Source of the DNA: a virus
IMG/VR virus record: IMGVR_UViG_3300047335_000038
Coordinates: 1-30,108 of that record
Reading direction: 5' to 3' (one strand)
Length of the DNA stretch: 30,108 bases
The position numbers and the translations under genes were made by a program. Of the stretch, positions 20,535 through 28,144 are shown in pieces. The notes below the pieces were generated by a model, which was not told the DNA's origin, made no database searches, and was given only the letters and a program-made list of their open reading frames with translations. Each line of letters begins with the position of its first letter. The first letter of the stretch is position 1.

Positions 20535-21717
20535 GCAAGCCGGGCTAACTGTCCACAATGCCTATAAAGGCACCGTGCGGGGCGCTGGTGAGCGATTAGC
20601 AGGCCCTGGAGTCTTATTACTCAACGACGATAGACTAGCCGCCTTAAAGCCTGCGATTTTCAAATGGAAGCCGGAAGCCTTTATCGGCGACGAGTCCCAT
20701 CGGTTTCGAGGCGTGTCCTCTGGCCGAGGCCGGGCCATGCGGGCCATCGCGAAGAAGTGCAGGTTAGTCCGCCTCCTGACCGGGACGCCAACCCCGAACC
20801 ACATGGGCAACCTGTGGGGGCAAATGGTAGCCATTAACTCTGAACTATGGGAATCCTCTTTTGAGAAGTTCGCACGGCGTTTTCTTATCCGCGACAGCTT
20901 GTTCCCATCACGGATACTCGGCGTTATCAACCAGCCGGAACTGCGCCGAATGCTCCTCGCGTCCTCGAACATACTTAGGCGGGAAGAAGTCTACGGACCC
21001 GACACTTGGCAAACGGTTAACCGGGATGTGGAGCTTCCCCCGAAGGCCCGAAAACTTTATAACACCCTGGTTAAGGAATGGTTAGCCGAAAACACGTTTG
21101 GCGAAGAAACTATCGCGGTACCGCACATGCTTAAACGCATGACGCGCCTGCACCAATTAGCAAGCGGATACATAACGGACGAACAAGGAAACATGCATGA
21201 AGTACACACAGCCAAAGTCGACGCAGTTATTAACGACCTCGAAGACATTATTAACGCCGGAGAGTCCGCCGTCGTGTTCCACCAATTTTCCTGGGAAGGC
21301 GAGACATATGCACGAGAAATCGAACGCAGACTTGGTTGCCGAGTCGTTTCAATCAATGGAGCTAGTTCTGCAAGCGATCGGGAACTTGCAATACGAACTA
21401 TTAACGAGCCTGGTCCCCCCTGCGTGGCCATCGTTCAGACGCAAGCGGGCGGAATTGGAATTGGTCTCGCGGGTGCTACTCACGCTCTCTTTGTCTCTCA
21501 GTCATTCAATTTCGATGACGAGGAGCAAGCCCGAGACAGAATCTACGCCCCCGGCGAACGAAAAGTCGTAACGTATTACCGGGCTTTACAGACTATTGAT
21601 ACTTATATCGCAAGAGTGTTAGAGGGTAAAGCGAATATACATGAGAGCGTTCGTTCTGCGGATATTCGGGAACTCGCGTTCGGCGAACTTACAAACAACA
21701 GTAAAGGAATATTTTAA
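20335..21717 (+). CDS. SNF2-family DNA helicase/translocase
   Basis: The 460-residue protein has the SF2/SNF2 motifs in order: LRPHQQK (Q-motif region), SPRLGKTH (motif I, ~30), DESHRF (motif II, DESH, ~118), LLTGTPTPN (motif III, ~148), SAVVFHQFS (IV), QAGGIGIGLAGATH (V) and EEQARDRIYAPG (VI). This compact form without accessory domains is common in phages near primase and polymerase, and probably acts in replication or fork remodelling. The start follows a weak GAGAG site. The next gene's ATG shares its stop (TAATG). Confidence 0.9.
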   Translation: MKLSIELRPHQQKVADQTHAVDRLIYLWSPRLGKTHLAISFLLSRNVARAVVTCPLVVAPTWHHLLEQAGLTVHNAYKGTVRGAGERLAGPGVLLLNDDRLAALKPAIFKWKPEAFIGDESHRFRGVSSGRGRAMRAIAKKCRLVRLLTGTPTPNHMGNLWGQMVAINSELWESSFEKFARRFLIRDSLFPSRILGVINQPELRRMLLASSNILRREEVYGPDTWQTVNRDVELPPKARKLYNTLVKEWLAENTFGEETIAVPHMLKRMTRLHQLASGYITDEQGNMHEVHTAKVDAVINDLEDIINAGESAVVFHQFSWEGETYAREIERRLGCRVVSINGASSASDRELAIRTINEPGPPCVAIVQTQAGGIGIGLAGATHALFVSQSFNFDDEEQARDRIYAPGERKVVTYYRALQTIDTYIARVLEGKANIHESVRSADIRELAFGELTNNSKGIF

Positions 21718-22193
21718 TGAGTAAATACTTTGCATTAAAAGCAACAAACTGCAAAACATGCAAAGTAAAAATTGTATATGCAGCAAAAGAATGCCGGAGT
21801 TGTTATGATAAAACATTAAAGGCAAGAAATCCCGAGTATAAGCAAGCTCAGAGAGATAACCACGCTAAATGGGCAGCAAAGAATCGCAAAAAACTCAACG
21901 CTTACGGAAAAACATGGTTAGCCAAAAAAGATCCCGATTGGCTACGTGACGCCTGGCTGCGAAAGAAGTATGGAATATCTTTAGACATTTTTAATGAAAT
22001 GTTTGAATCTCAAAAGGGGGCTTGCAAAATTTGTTTTCGCGCAGGTTTAACACTTTGCGTAGATCATTGCCATGAGACTGGAAAAGTACGCGGGTTGCTG
22101 TGTAGACGCTGCAACTACGGTTTAGGTTACTTTTCAGATAACTTAGAATCATTTAAAAACATCATAATCTATTTGGAGGAACACAGTGAGTGA
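21717..22193 (+). CDS. HNH endonuclease, recombination endonuclease VII type (second copy)
   Basis: The 158-residue protein has an N-terminal zinc knuckle (CKTCK...CRSC), a basic helical middle (RDNHAKWAAKNRKKLNAY) and a C-terminal endonuclease VII core: GACKICF, CVDHCHETGKVRGLLC and CNYGLGYFSDN. The core matches the gene at 789 closely, while the rest differs. It is tightly packed between two genes by overlaps, so it looks integrated in the operon rather than a free-standing insert. It may resolve recombination intermediates or be a homing nuclease. Confidence 0.88.
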   Translation: MSKYFALKATNCKTCKVKIVYAAKECRSCYDKTLKARNPEYKQAQRDNHAKWAAKNRKKLNAYGKTWLAKKDPDWLRDAWLRKKYGISLDIFNEMFESQKGACKICFRAGLTLCVDHCHETGKVRGLLCRRCNYGLGYFSDNLESFKNIIIYLEEHSE

Positions 22194-22485
22194 AGAGATT
22201 GTAACAAATTCCCAAGGCGGCATGCAAAGTGACATCGGGGTTGCTTACCATTTAATACCGCCAACGGCCTTTCAAAAAGTTGCTGAAGTGTTTGCTTACG
22301 GAGCCCGTCGTTATAGCCCGAACAACTGGAAACTTATTCCAACAGAAGAACATATTAACCACCAGGTTAACCATGCCTACAAACACTTAAGCGGCGACAC
22401 GACCGAGGAGCATTTAGCCCACGCCGCATGCCGGGCCCTTATGGCCTTGCAGCTTTATCTTGAGGAAACAAATGCATCAGCTTAA
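22186..22485 (+). CDS. dATP/dGTP diphosphohydrolase-type domain protein (DUF5664-like)
   Basis: The GTG start has GGAGG at good distance. The 99-residue protein contains hallmarks of this phage family: GGMQSDIG, YHLIPPTAFQKVAEVFAYGA, RRYSPNNWK, a His-rich helix (EEHINHQVNHAYKHLSGD) and EEHLAHAACRALMALQLYLEE. It is all helical with several His/Glu that could bind metal. The family is named from a phage dNTP hydrolase linked to modified-base pathways; here only this domain is present. A nucleotide-pool role fits its neighbours. Whether it hydrolyses dATP or dGTP is not shown. Confidence 0.75.
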   Translation: MSEEIVTNSQGGMQSDIGVAYHLIPPTAFQKVAEVFAYGARRYSPNNWKLIPTEEHINHQVNHAYKHLSGDTTEEHLAHAACRALMALQLYLEETNASA

Positions 22486-22732
22486 AATCGACAGCACGAC
22501 CGCAGTTATTATGCTTTCGCTCCTTAGTAGCGCGGAAAGCCCGCTAACCACTGACGAGATAGCCGCTCAGTTTCCCGTCAAGCGTCATAAAACGGTTATT
22601 TGTAACGTCATAAAAGGCCTTCTGCTCGCCGGAAAAATAAAAACGGCAGGCAAGAAACCTACCGTAGGACCGACGGGAAAAGCCTGCCGCGCCTGGACGT
22701 ACGTGCTACGTCAAAGTAAGGCCTTGTCGTAA
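22472..22732 (+). CDS. Small winged-helix-like protein
   Basis: TGAGG precedes the ATG at 22472; an in-frame earlier ATG lacks support. The 86-residue protein reads as a winged helix: VIMLSLLSSAESPLTTDEIA, then HKTVICNVIKGLLLAGKIK and a beta wing (RAWTYVL). It overlaps the preceding gene by 14 bases and runs 22 bases into the convergent integrase gene. A DNA-binding regulator is plausible. Confidence 0.6.
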   Translation: MHQLKIDSTTAVIMLSLLSSAESPLTTDEIAAQFPVKRHKTVICNVIKGLLLAGKIKTAGKKPTVGPTGKACRAWTYVLRQSKALS

Positions 22733-23565
22733 CTATCTCTGAGGTCCTCATCGCACATCTGAACATATCCTGTCGTTGTTTGGATGCTGTTATGCCCCAT
22801 CAGTTTTTGTAGTTTGTAAATGTCCATCCCCGCTTTATAGAGAGAGGTGGCGTATGTCCTCCGAAGAGTGTGAGTCGACCCCGCAAACCCGGAATTTTCA
22901 AGAGATTTTTTCACGATTTGATAGACTGACCAATGAGTTAGGCCTTGCCCTGTTTGAGTTAGGAAAAGCTTGTCGGAAGTCGACGTTGGACGCCGAGAAA
23001 TATACTCGGTCAGAGCTTCTGCAACTAACGGAGGGAAAAATACTCGCCGTTGTTTATTGCCTTTTCCAAGAACAACAAGCGAACGAGATCCAAGATCAAG
23101 GTCCTGTACCAAAAGATTTGCGGCCTCCGACCGGCGAAGGCCGGTTGCTAGAAGCAACTGAAGAATTAAACGATTGCGAGTTTGCCTGTAGGTATTGTCT
23201 GGGCGACTGCCGTTGGTAAGCGTCTGCACCTCTGTTTTCGTTAGCGGATTTAAAACGCGAATCGGAAGTTTAGGCCGAACAATTCCCGCGCAAGGAGACT
23301 TTTCTAAAATCTCTTCATCAACACAAAACTTGTAAAACGATTTCAAAACAGCAAGCGTAAAACGAACACTTCCCGCTGTTAGTTTTCTCTCCTCGGAAAG
23401 GTGCCTTTGATATGCCCGTATGTCAGATTTTTGTACTGCTAACAAGTCTCCGTTCTTTTCTCGAAATCGTAGAAGCTGGCGATGATAATTACTTACTGTG
23501 TGCTCGGACCCGCTCTTTGATCGAAGCAATTGAAGAAATTCCGCTAAAACGTCTAAGTCTGCCAT
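22711..23565 (-). CDS. int: Tyrosine recombinase (integrase, XerC/D-like)
   Basis: The 284-residue protein has an N-terminal SAM-like domain (EHTVSNYHRQLLRF) and a complete catalytic domain. Active-site residues are Arg144 (TGLRRSEA), Lys168 (GKGNKQR), His232 and Arg235 (THTLRRTYAT), His258 (LMGHNS) and Tyr267 (TTTGYVQM). It would insert the phage at a host site or resolve dimers. It is on the opposite strand to the early genes, convergent with the winged-helix gene. Length is short, as in Xer-type enzymes. The 3' region holds a start-less frame (see 23572-23733), and attP may be near. Start has no clear ribosome site. Confidence 0.93.
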   Translation of the reverse strand: MADLDVLAEFLQLLRSKSGSEHTVSNYHRQLLRFREKNGDLLAVQKSDIRAYQRHLSEERKLTAGSVRFTLAVLKSFYKFCVDEEILEKSPCAGIVRPKLPIRVLNPLTKTEVQTLTNGSRPDNTYRQTRNRLILQLLLATGLRRSEAANLLVQDLDLGSRSLVVLGKGNKQRRVFFPPLVAEALTEYISRRPTSTSDKLFLTQTGQGLTHWSVYQIVKKSLENSGFAGSTHTLRRTYATSLYKAGMDIYKLQKLMGHNSIQTTTGYVQMCDEDLRDSYDKALL

Positions 23566-23571
23566 AACCGG

Positions 23572-23733
23572 TTACATCGCAAAAATGGAAGCAATGCCTT
23601 TCTCGGTTTTTTCATCGGTCGGGCCAGGATACCCCATTAGTCCCGAAACGGGTTGGGCTATTTGCGCGTGATTTACGTCACTAAAAACACTACCAATTAT
23701 CCTAGTAATCGTCGTTTGTATCGTAAACGTAGA
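23572..23733 (-). other. Start-less protein-like open frame beside the integrase
   Basis: On the minus strand a 53-codon frame is open from a TGA to a TAA and ends seven bases before the integrase ATG, but has no ATG, GTG or TTG until near its end. Its translation looks protein-like (RIIGSVFSDVNHAQIAQPVS, then YPGPTDEKTEKGIASIFAM). Candidates: an attP carrying the 3' end of a host gene, a decayed gene, or chance. No other feature except promoter pieces is seen between 23566 and 23771. Confidence 0.35.
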
Positions 23734-23771
23734 TCAGAGGTAAAGTTAACGTAAATATAAAGCGTTAGTAC

Positions 23772-23801
23772 TTGTTAGGAATTATGGGTAAGCCGTAGAA
23801 T
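23772..23801 (+). promoter_or_regulatory. Candidate promoter for the Ala-repeat gene operon
   Basis: TTGTTA, an 18-base spacer and TAGAAT lie just before the gene at 23823, whose ribosome site AAAGGGAG is seven bases from the ATG. It restarts early transcription after the integrase insertion. Confidence 0.5.
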
Positions 23802-23822
23802 AGAACAACAAAGGGAGAAAAC

Positions 23823-24614
23823 ATGATTATCACCGCTCGACTCGACACGTTAGCAAACGTGAAGCTTCACAAAGGCAATAACGGCATGAACGCGCCTTGC
23901 ATCATGGACATGGTTGATTATATTACCGGGGGCGATGGAAGCAACGACGCGCCCGCTTGCGCTTCGAACGCCGTCGCGCAATTCGCAATCGGACTTAACG
24001 ACGCAAGTGTTTTTGTCGAGTTTCGACAGGAGCTTCTCCCGTTCGCGGTTCGAATCGCGGGGACGGCTGGAACACCGGAGCAAGAGCAAACACGCGCGTT
24101 CATCCTTGCCGATTGGGCGGTACGAGAAATAGGACCGCTTGCGCTTGAGGCAAACGGTCTGATCGAGCAAGCCGAAGCGTTGCGAAACCTTGCACCGATA
24201 ACCGGCGGTGAAACTGCTGCTGCTGCTGCTCATGCTGCTTATGCTGCTTATGCTGCTTGTGCTGCTGATGCTATTGCTGCTTATGCTGCTGCTGCTCGTG
24301 CTGCTTATGCTGCCGCTCGTGCTGCCGGTTATGCTGCTACTGCTGATGCTGCTGCTGCTGCTCGTGCTGCCGCTCGTGCTGTTTATGCTGCCGGTTATGC
24401 TGCTACTGCTGATGCTGCTGCTGCTGCTCGTGCTGCTTATGCTGCCGCTCGTGCTGTTTATGCTGCCGGTTATGCTGCTGATGCTACTGCTGCTTGTGCT
24501 GCTGATGCTACTGCTGCTGCTCGTGCTGCTTATGCTGCTAATACGAAACATACGCGCGTAGTATGGGATATGTGCCTCGAAGTGTTAGACAAGCTAATCA
24601 AGGTGACGGAATGA
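23823..24614 (+). CDS. Ala-rich repeat protein with a conserved N-terminal domain
   Basis: The 263-residue protein has a globular N-terminus (~1-125). It resembles a widespread unnamed family of phage and actinobacterial proteins: HKGNNGMNAPCIMDMVDYIT, PACASNAVAQFAIGLND, AGTPEQEQTRAFILADWAVR and LEANGLIEQAEALRNL. Residues ~130-240 are an Ala/Tyr/Arg repeat (AAYAA, ARAVYAAGYAATADA) likely to form long helices, and a short helix closes it (VVWDMCLEVLDKLIKV). AAAGGGAG is well placed. It is the first gene of the ThyX-polymerase operon. Function unknown; the helix could be a spacer or assembly module. Confidence 0.68.
   Translation: MIITARLDTLANVKLHKGNNGMNAPCIMDMVDYITGGDGSNDAPACASNAVAQFAIGLNDASVFVEFRQELLPFAVRIAGTAGTPEQEQTRAFILADWAVREIGPLALEANGLIEQAEALRNLAPITGGETAAAAAHAAYAAYAACAADAIAAYAAAARAAYAAARAAGYAATADAAAAARAAARAVYAAGYAATADAAAAARAAYAAARAVYAAGYAADATAACAADATAAARAAYAANTKHTRVVWDMCLEVLDKLIKVTE
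24211..24540 (+). repeat. GCT-rich coding repeat
   Basis: The Ala-repeat part is made of near-identical DNA units starting at 24321, 24387 and 24462 (66 and 75 bases apart). Each begins GCTGCCGGTTATGC; the first two agree over about 50 bases. Such tracts change length by slippage. Confidence 0.8.
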
Positions 24615-24838
24615 GCCCGGAAGACTGCGTTCATAGTGGAGCAGTCTTTTGTTTCGATTGCTGTTACGATTCGTATAAACGTGCTCTCGCCGAAATAGCC
24701 CGCCTCAAAGCCGATAACGAAAGCAAGGATGCGAAGATCAGAGAATTTATTTTTGCTTTTGATGAGCCACCGACATACATAGAATCAGAGCGTTACCTGA
24801 ACGCTATTCGTGAACTACGCTCGGAGGTTGAGGGATGA
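24611..24838 (+). CDS. Small coiled-coil protein with N-terminal cysteines
   Basis: The ATG overlaps the previous stop (ATGA) and has AAGGTGACGGA ahead. The 75-residue protein begins with cysteines (EDCVHSGAVFCFDCC), possibly a metal site, then a coiled coil (YKRALAEIARLKADNESKDA) and a short helical tail. Its last codon overlaps the ThyX start. No family recognised. Confidence 0.6.
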   Translation: MSPEDCVHSGAVFCFDCCYDSYKRALAEIARLKADNESKDAKIREFIFAFDEPPTYIESERYLNAIRELRSEVEG

Positions 24839-25455
24839 GCAATAACGCAGTAAGCTTGCAAGGTTTTTACGGAGGCGACGTGACTCACGCGACCGCTGCT
24901 TGGACCTCGACCAATACATCCCTAACACCTGAGCGGCACGCTCGGGTACCGGCCTTGCTTGCGATGCTCGCTGCCAATGAACACGGTACTCCGTTCGAAC
25001 GTAGTTTGCTCCATTTCCACGCAACCGTCGACACAGCCACGCACATTCATTTGCTAAAGCATCGGCATTTTTCAATAAACGGCGAGTCGGCACGGTACAA
25101 AGAATACACGGAAGACAAGGCATACGTTCCTGACGATTGGGACGTTAACGCTAAGAACGAATTGAAACGCCAAACAAAAGAGGCGTATGAAACTTACCAT
25201 AATCTTCTCGAATCAAAAGTTTCCCTAACAGAACGAAAACGACTTAAAGAATCCGCACGATATTTTCTGCCGTATGCGATTCAAGTTAATTTAGATTTCT
25301 CGTGTAACTTCCGCGCCTTTGTTCATTTTCAAAAACTTCGTAACTCAGAACACGCACAATTAGAGATTCGGCACATAGCGCAAAAAATGTTAGAGCTTGT
25401 TAAAACTGAAACCGGAGGCGCGTTTGAACACTCCCTTGCCGCGTTTGGAATGTAG
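24835..25455 (+). CDS. thyX: Flavin-dependent thymidylate synthase ThyX
   Basis: The 206-residue protein carries the ThyX signature KHRHFSINGESARY (residues 75-88), a version of RHRx7S with Lys for the first Arg. The flanking conserved parts are also present: NEHGTPFERSLLHF upstream, and NFRAFVHFQKLRNSEHAQLE with IRHIAQKM near the C-terminus. It makes dTMP from dUMP with FADH2 and methylene-tetrahydrofolate. It is coupled to its neighbours by overlaps and would feed the adjacent polymerase. Several signature changes (Arg to Lys, NE to NG) are unusual but the core is kept. Confidence 0.9.
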   Translation: MSNNAVSLQGFYGGDVTHATAAWTSTNTSLTPERHARVPALLAMLAANEHGTPFERSLLHFHATVDTATHIHLLKHRHFSINGESARYKEYTEDKAYVPDDWDVNAKNELKRQTKEAYETYHNLLESKVSLTERKRLKESARYFLPYAIQVNLDFSCNFRAFVHFQKLRNSEHAQLEIRHIAQKMLELVKTETGGAFEHSLAAFGM

Positions 25456-27784
25456 AGCTTGCCCCCTAGCTGAGGGATGTTTAACCAATAACATGCCGGG
25501 AGTTAACCGGGGTAGTATTTTAATTGTCTTTAGTAGCCCAAGTGGTGCCGATGATATCCACGGAGGCTATGACGAAAATGCAAAAGAATCCCGACTTCTT
25601 AAAAGTATTCTTACTGATGCCGGTCTTAGTAGCGAGCATACTTCTATTGGCTATGCTACAAGATGCTATGGGCGAAAAGCCAATTCCTCAGACATTGACG
25701 CCTGTCGAGCACACCTTAAGAGCCAAATAGAAGCCCTACAGCCGTCGGCAATTATCGCCTTGGGCCAAGATGCCCTCAAGAGCCTCACGAAGCTCTCAGG
25801 GGTCAAGGATAAGCGCGGCGGGTCATTCCCGTTGCATGCTGTTTTTGGGTACGAGTGTCTGGTGTATCCGACATACGGCCTAGATGAAATTATCCGCGTG
25901 CCGACGTTCCGCAAGGTGGTTACGTCGGACTTCCGCCGCGTCCGCGACAAGGACATGCCCGAGGACTTCGTTCCGTTTGAGTTTTTCCAAGTCGGCGACA
26001 AGCTGCCGTTTTCGGAAACCTGGGCATTTGATGGGGAGTGGGCAACCGGCGGCAAGATCGTTGATTATTTCACCATGCTCTCTTGCAGCAATGGAGCCCA
26101 AACCTACGTCGCGGTCGGAGAAACAAACATACGCCATATGCTAGACGGGCTGCTCTGGGCAGCCAAGAACGGGACGGAGCTTATAACTCACAACGGATGG
26201 TCTGCCGATCTTCCGATTGCTCGTAAATGGGGCTACGAAATGCCTTACGGAACTGATACAATGGTATTAGCGTACCTCGAAGACGAAACGCAGCCGTTAA
26301 AATTAGAATCATTATGTGTTAAACATCTCGGTGTGCCTGGGTGGAAAAATGACTCTTGGGAAGATTTTGATCCGTCTTCGTTTGCGGCTGCTCAGTATGC
26401 GGCTCGGGACTCTCGATATACTTATCGACTTTATTATAAATTGTCTGGGCTGCTTGGAAAACGAGTACGAACGCACGATCTCATCCTTCGACCGGCTCGA
26501 ATCGCGTTGGATCATCAAACGCAGCGGGGTATATGGATTGACCCCGTTCCTGTCGCCCGAGAGCGCAAAATTGCTGAAGAGGGTAAACGAGATTCCCTTG
26601 CCGCCCTCCGTTCCATGTACGGACAAGTCTATGGAGAAAAATCCGGCTCCGGATTTAACCCAGGCTCCTCCAAACAAGTGGGCGAGTATCTCCAAGCAGT
26701 TGGAGAAGTCCTTCCCCGAACCGACTCAGGAAAACCTGCTACGGGGATTGAGGTACTTAAATCCATCGACAACCCCTTTACCCAAAAGCTCATCGAATAT
26801 CGTTCCCATTCCAAGACCCTTAGCACTTACGTCGTACCCTACGAAGCGACAATTGCCACAGGGGACGGCCGTGTCCATCCTGATTTTACTATTGTGCGCA
26901 CTCTTACTGGTCGCTCTAGTGCTCGTAATCTCAATGTTCAGAACCTAGATCGCGACTTAAAGGGGTTTTTCTTTGCTCCACCTGGTCACACTTTTCTTGC
27001 TGTCGATTACTCTGCTATCGAGTTTCGTTTGGCTGCCTGGTTTGCACGAGAGGAAACCATCCTAGAGCGTTTTGCTAAGAATCCCGACTGGGACCCGCAT
27101 TTTTTTCTTGCTTCGATGTTTTATAAAAAAGATTTCAAGAACGTTTCTTCTCAATTGACAGGCTGGGAAACATGGCAGCAAAAACCTCTGAAAACCTGGC
27201 TAAAAACTAATCCCGCCTGGGCTTTTCGGCGTCAGATAGCCAAGTCAGCAAATTTTGGACTCATGTTTTTGGGAAATCAAATCACGTTGCATGACTACGC
27301 CAACAAAAGCGGCGTTAAGATGGACCTTCAGACCGCAAACGATATATATTACTTCTGGCATAACACGTTCCCCGGCTTCGCGAAGTTTTACCATGACGTT
27401 CGCCAGGAGATCGAAACGACGGGACAGTCGGCCTGCCCGACAGGTCACGTCCGCCATTTTGGGGATTGGTCATTGCTCCTGCCGCACATGCGCGGTGAAG
27501 CTTTGCGCCAGGCTGTTAACGTCAAAGTTCAAAACTTTGCGGCGCATCTCGCATACATCGCGATGGCCGAACTAGACCGCCTGGGGTATCCGATGGTCGG
27601 TTTCGTTCACGACTCTTTCTTCTTTGATTTCCCTTCAGAAGCCGAAGCACATGCTGCTAAACCTATAATTGAGCAGGTAATGTGTGACTATCCGAGGAAG
27701 TATTTACTCGACCATTTTAACGTGAATTTAGACATTCCGCTTGCTGTTGAATTTGAAGAGAGAACTAATAATGGGCGAGTCTGA
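25424..27784 (+). CDS. Family A DNA polymerase with N-terminal UDG-like domain and proofreading exonuclease
   Basis: I use a TTG start with GGAGG five bases upstream; a more 5' ATG at 25397 lies deep in thyX. The 786-residue protein has three parts. A UDG family 4-like domain (~1-170) has four likely Fe-S cysteines (CRAC, then RCYG and IDAC) and ALGQDALKSL. A 3'-5' exonuclease has AFDGEW (Exo I), THNGWSADL (Exo II) and YAARDSRYTY (Exo III). The PolA palm/fingers have DYSAIEFRLAAWFA (motif A), RRQIAKSANFGLMF (motif B) and FVHDSFFFD (motif C, with Ser where most have Glu). UDG-like domains fused to phage PolA are known, for instance in SPO1-type phages. The UDG active-site loop looks degenerate, so it may be structural. 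Confidence 0.92.
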   Translation: MNTPLPRLECRACPLAEGCLTNNMPGVNRGSILIVFSSPSGADDIHGGYDENAKESRLLKSILTDAGLSSEHTSIGYATRCYGRKANSSDIDACRAHLKSQIEALQPSAIIALGQDALKSLTKLSGVKDKRGGSFPLHAVFGYECLVYPTYGLDEIIRVPTFRKVVTSDFRRVRDKDMPEDFVPFEFFQVGDKLPFSETWAFDGEWATGGKIVDYFTMLSCSNGAQTYVAVGETNIRHMLDGLLWAAKNGTELITHNGWSADLPIARKWGYEMPYGTDTMVLAYLEDETQPLKLESLCVKHLGVPGWKNDSWEDFDPSSFAAAQYAARDSRYTYRLYYKLSGLLGKRVRTHDLILRPARIALDHQTQRGIWIDPVPVARERKIAEEGKRDSLAALRSMYGQVYGEKSGSGFNPGSSKQVGEYLQAVGEVLPRTDSGKPATGIEVLKSIDNPFTQKLIEYRSHSKTLSTYVVPYEATIATGDGRVHPDFTIVRTLTGRSSARNLNVQNLDRDLKGFFFAPPGHTFLAVDYSAIEFRLAAWFAREETILERFAKNPDWDPHFFLASMFYKKDFKNVSSQLTGWETWQQKPLKTWLKTNPAWAFRRQIAKSANFGLMFLGNQITLHDYANKSGVKMDLQTANDIYYFWHNTFPGFAKFYHDVRQEIETTGQSACPTGHVRHFGDWSLLLPHMRGEALRQAVNVKVQNFAAHLAYIAMAELDRLGYPMVGFVHDSFFFDFPSEAEAHAAKPIIEQVMCDYPRKYLLDHFNVNLDIPLAVEFEERTNNGRV

Positions 27785-27989
27785 TTTTTTATCCCGGTTT
27801 CAGCTTGGCATGTCGGAGATGGCGTTCGCCCTTCAAAAAACTTCGGATAAGCTCCAAATTCTCGAACAAGATCTTAAGTACGTCAAAGAAAACGCGGAAT
27901 CCTTGGCAAAGGACGATATTGCTCAGATTGCGGATGCTGTTATTAAGCTGTCACGGTATGTTCGCGCTGTTTCGGACTACTTAGCATGA
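27771..27989 (+). CDS. Small coiled-coil protein, function unknown
   Basis: The ATG at 27771 overlaps the polymerase end by 14 bases, with GAGAG upstream. The 72-residue protein is nearly all helix (MAFALQKTSDKLQILEQDLK, then KENAESLAKDDIAQIADAVI) with heptad-like spacing. It may oligomerise or accompany the polymerase; no family is recognised. Confidence 0.6.
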   Translation: MGESDFLSRFQLGMSEMAFALQKTSDKLQILEQDLKYVKENAESLAKDDIAQIADAVIKLSRYVRAVSDYLA

Positions 27990-28144
27990 TTGATTTTATT
28001 TTTGATTTTCTCGCTCAGTGCATCGTGGTAATTGCGATTATTTTAATTTTTGGTGTCATGCATTATGTAGTAAGCGTTGGGCAATGGCCTATTGCTGTGA
28101 TTTTGATTTTAATTGCTATTAGTACGGCTTTAAACAAACGATGA
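27986..28144 (+). CDS. Tiny two-span membrane protein
   Basis: A 52-residue frame starts at ATGA overlap with the previous stop and ends in the next ATG. It has two hydrophobic segments, QCIVVIAIILIFGVMHYVV and WPIAVILILIAISTAL, a short loop and a basic end (NKR). The overlaps on both sides support it. Function unknown. Confidence 0.55.
   Translation: MIDFIFDFLAQCIVVIAIILIFGVMHYVVSVGQWPIAVILILIAISTALNKR

Noticed and set aside
22644-22689. Inverted repeat CGGCAGGC/GCCTGCCG near the convergent gene ends
   Set aside because: It lies inside a coding region, has no T-run and can be explained by codon content; not called as a terminator.
23850-24551. Long Ser-rich minus-strand open frame and a Leu-rich plus-strand frame over the same tract
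   Set aside because: Both are made by the GCT repeat read in other frames; they have no ribosome site and only low-complexity content.
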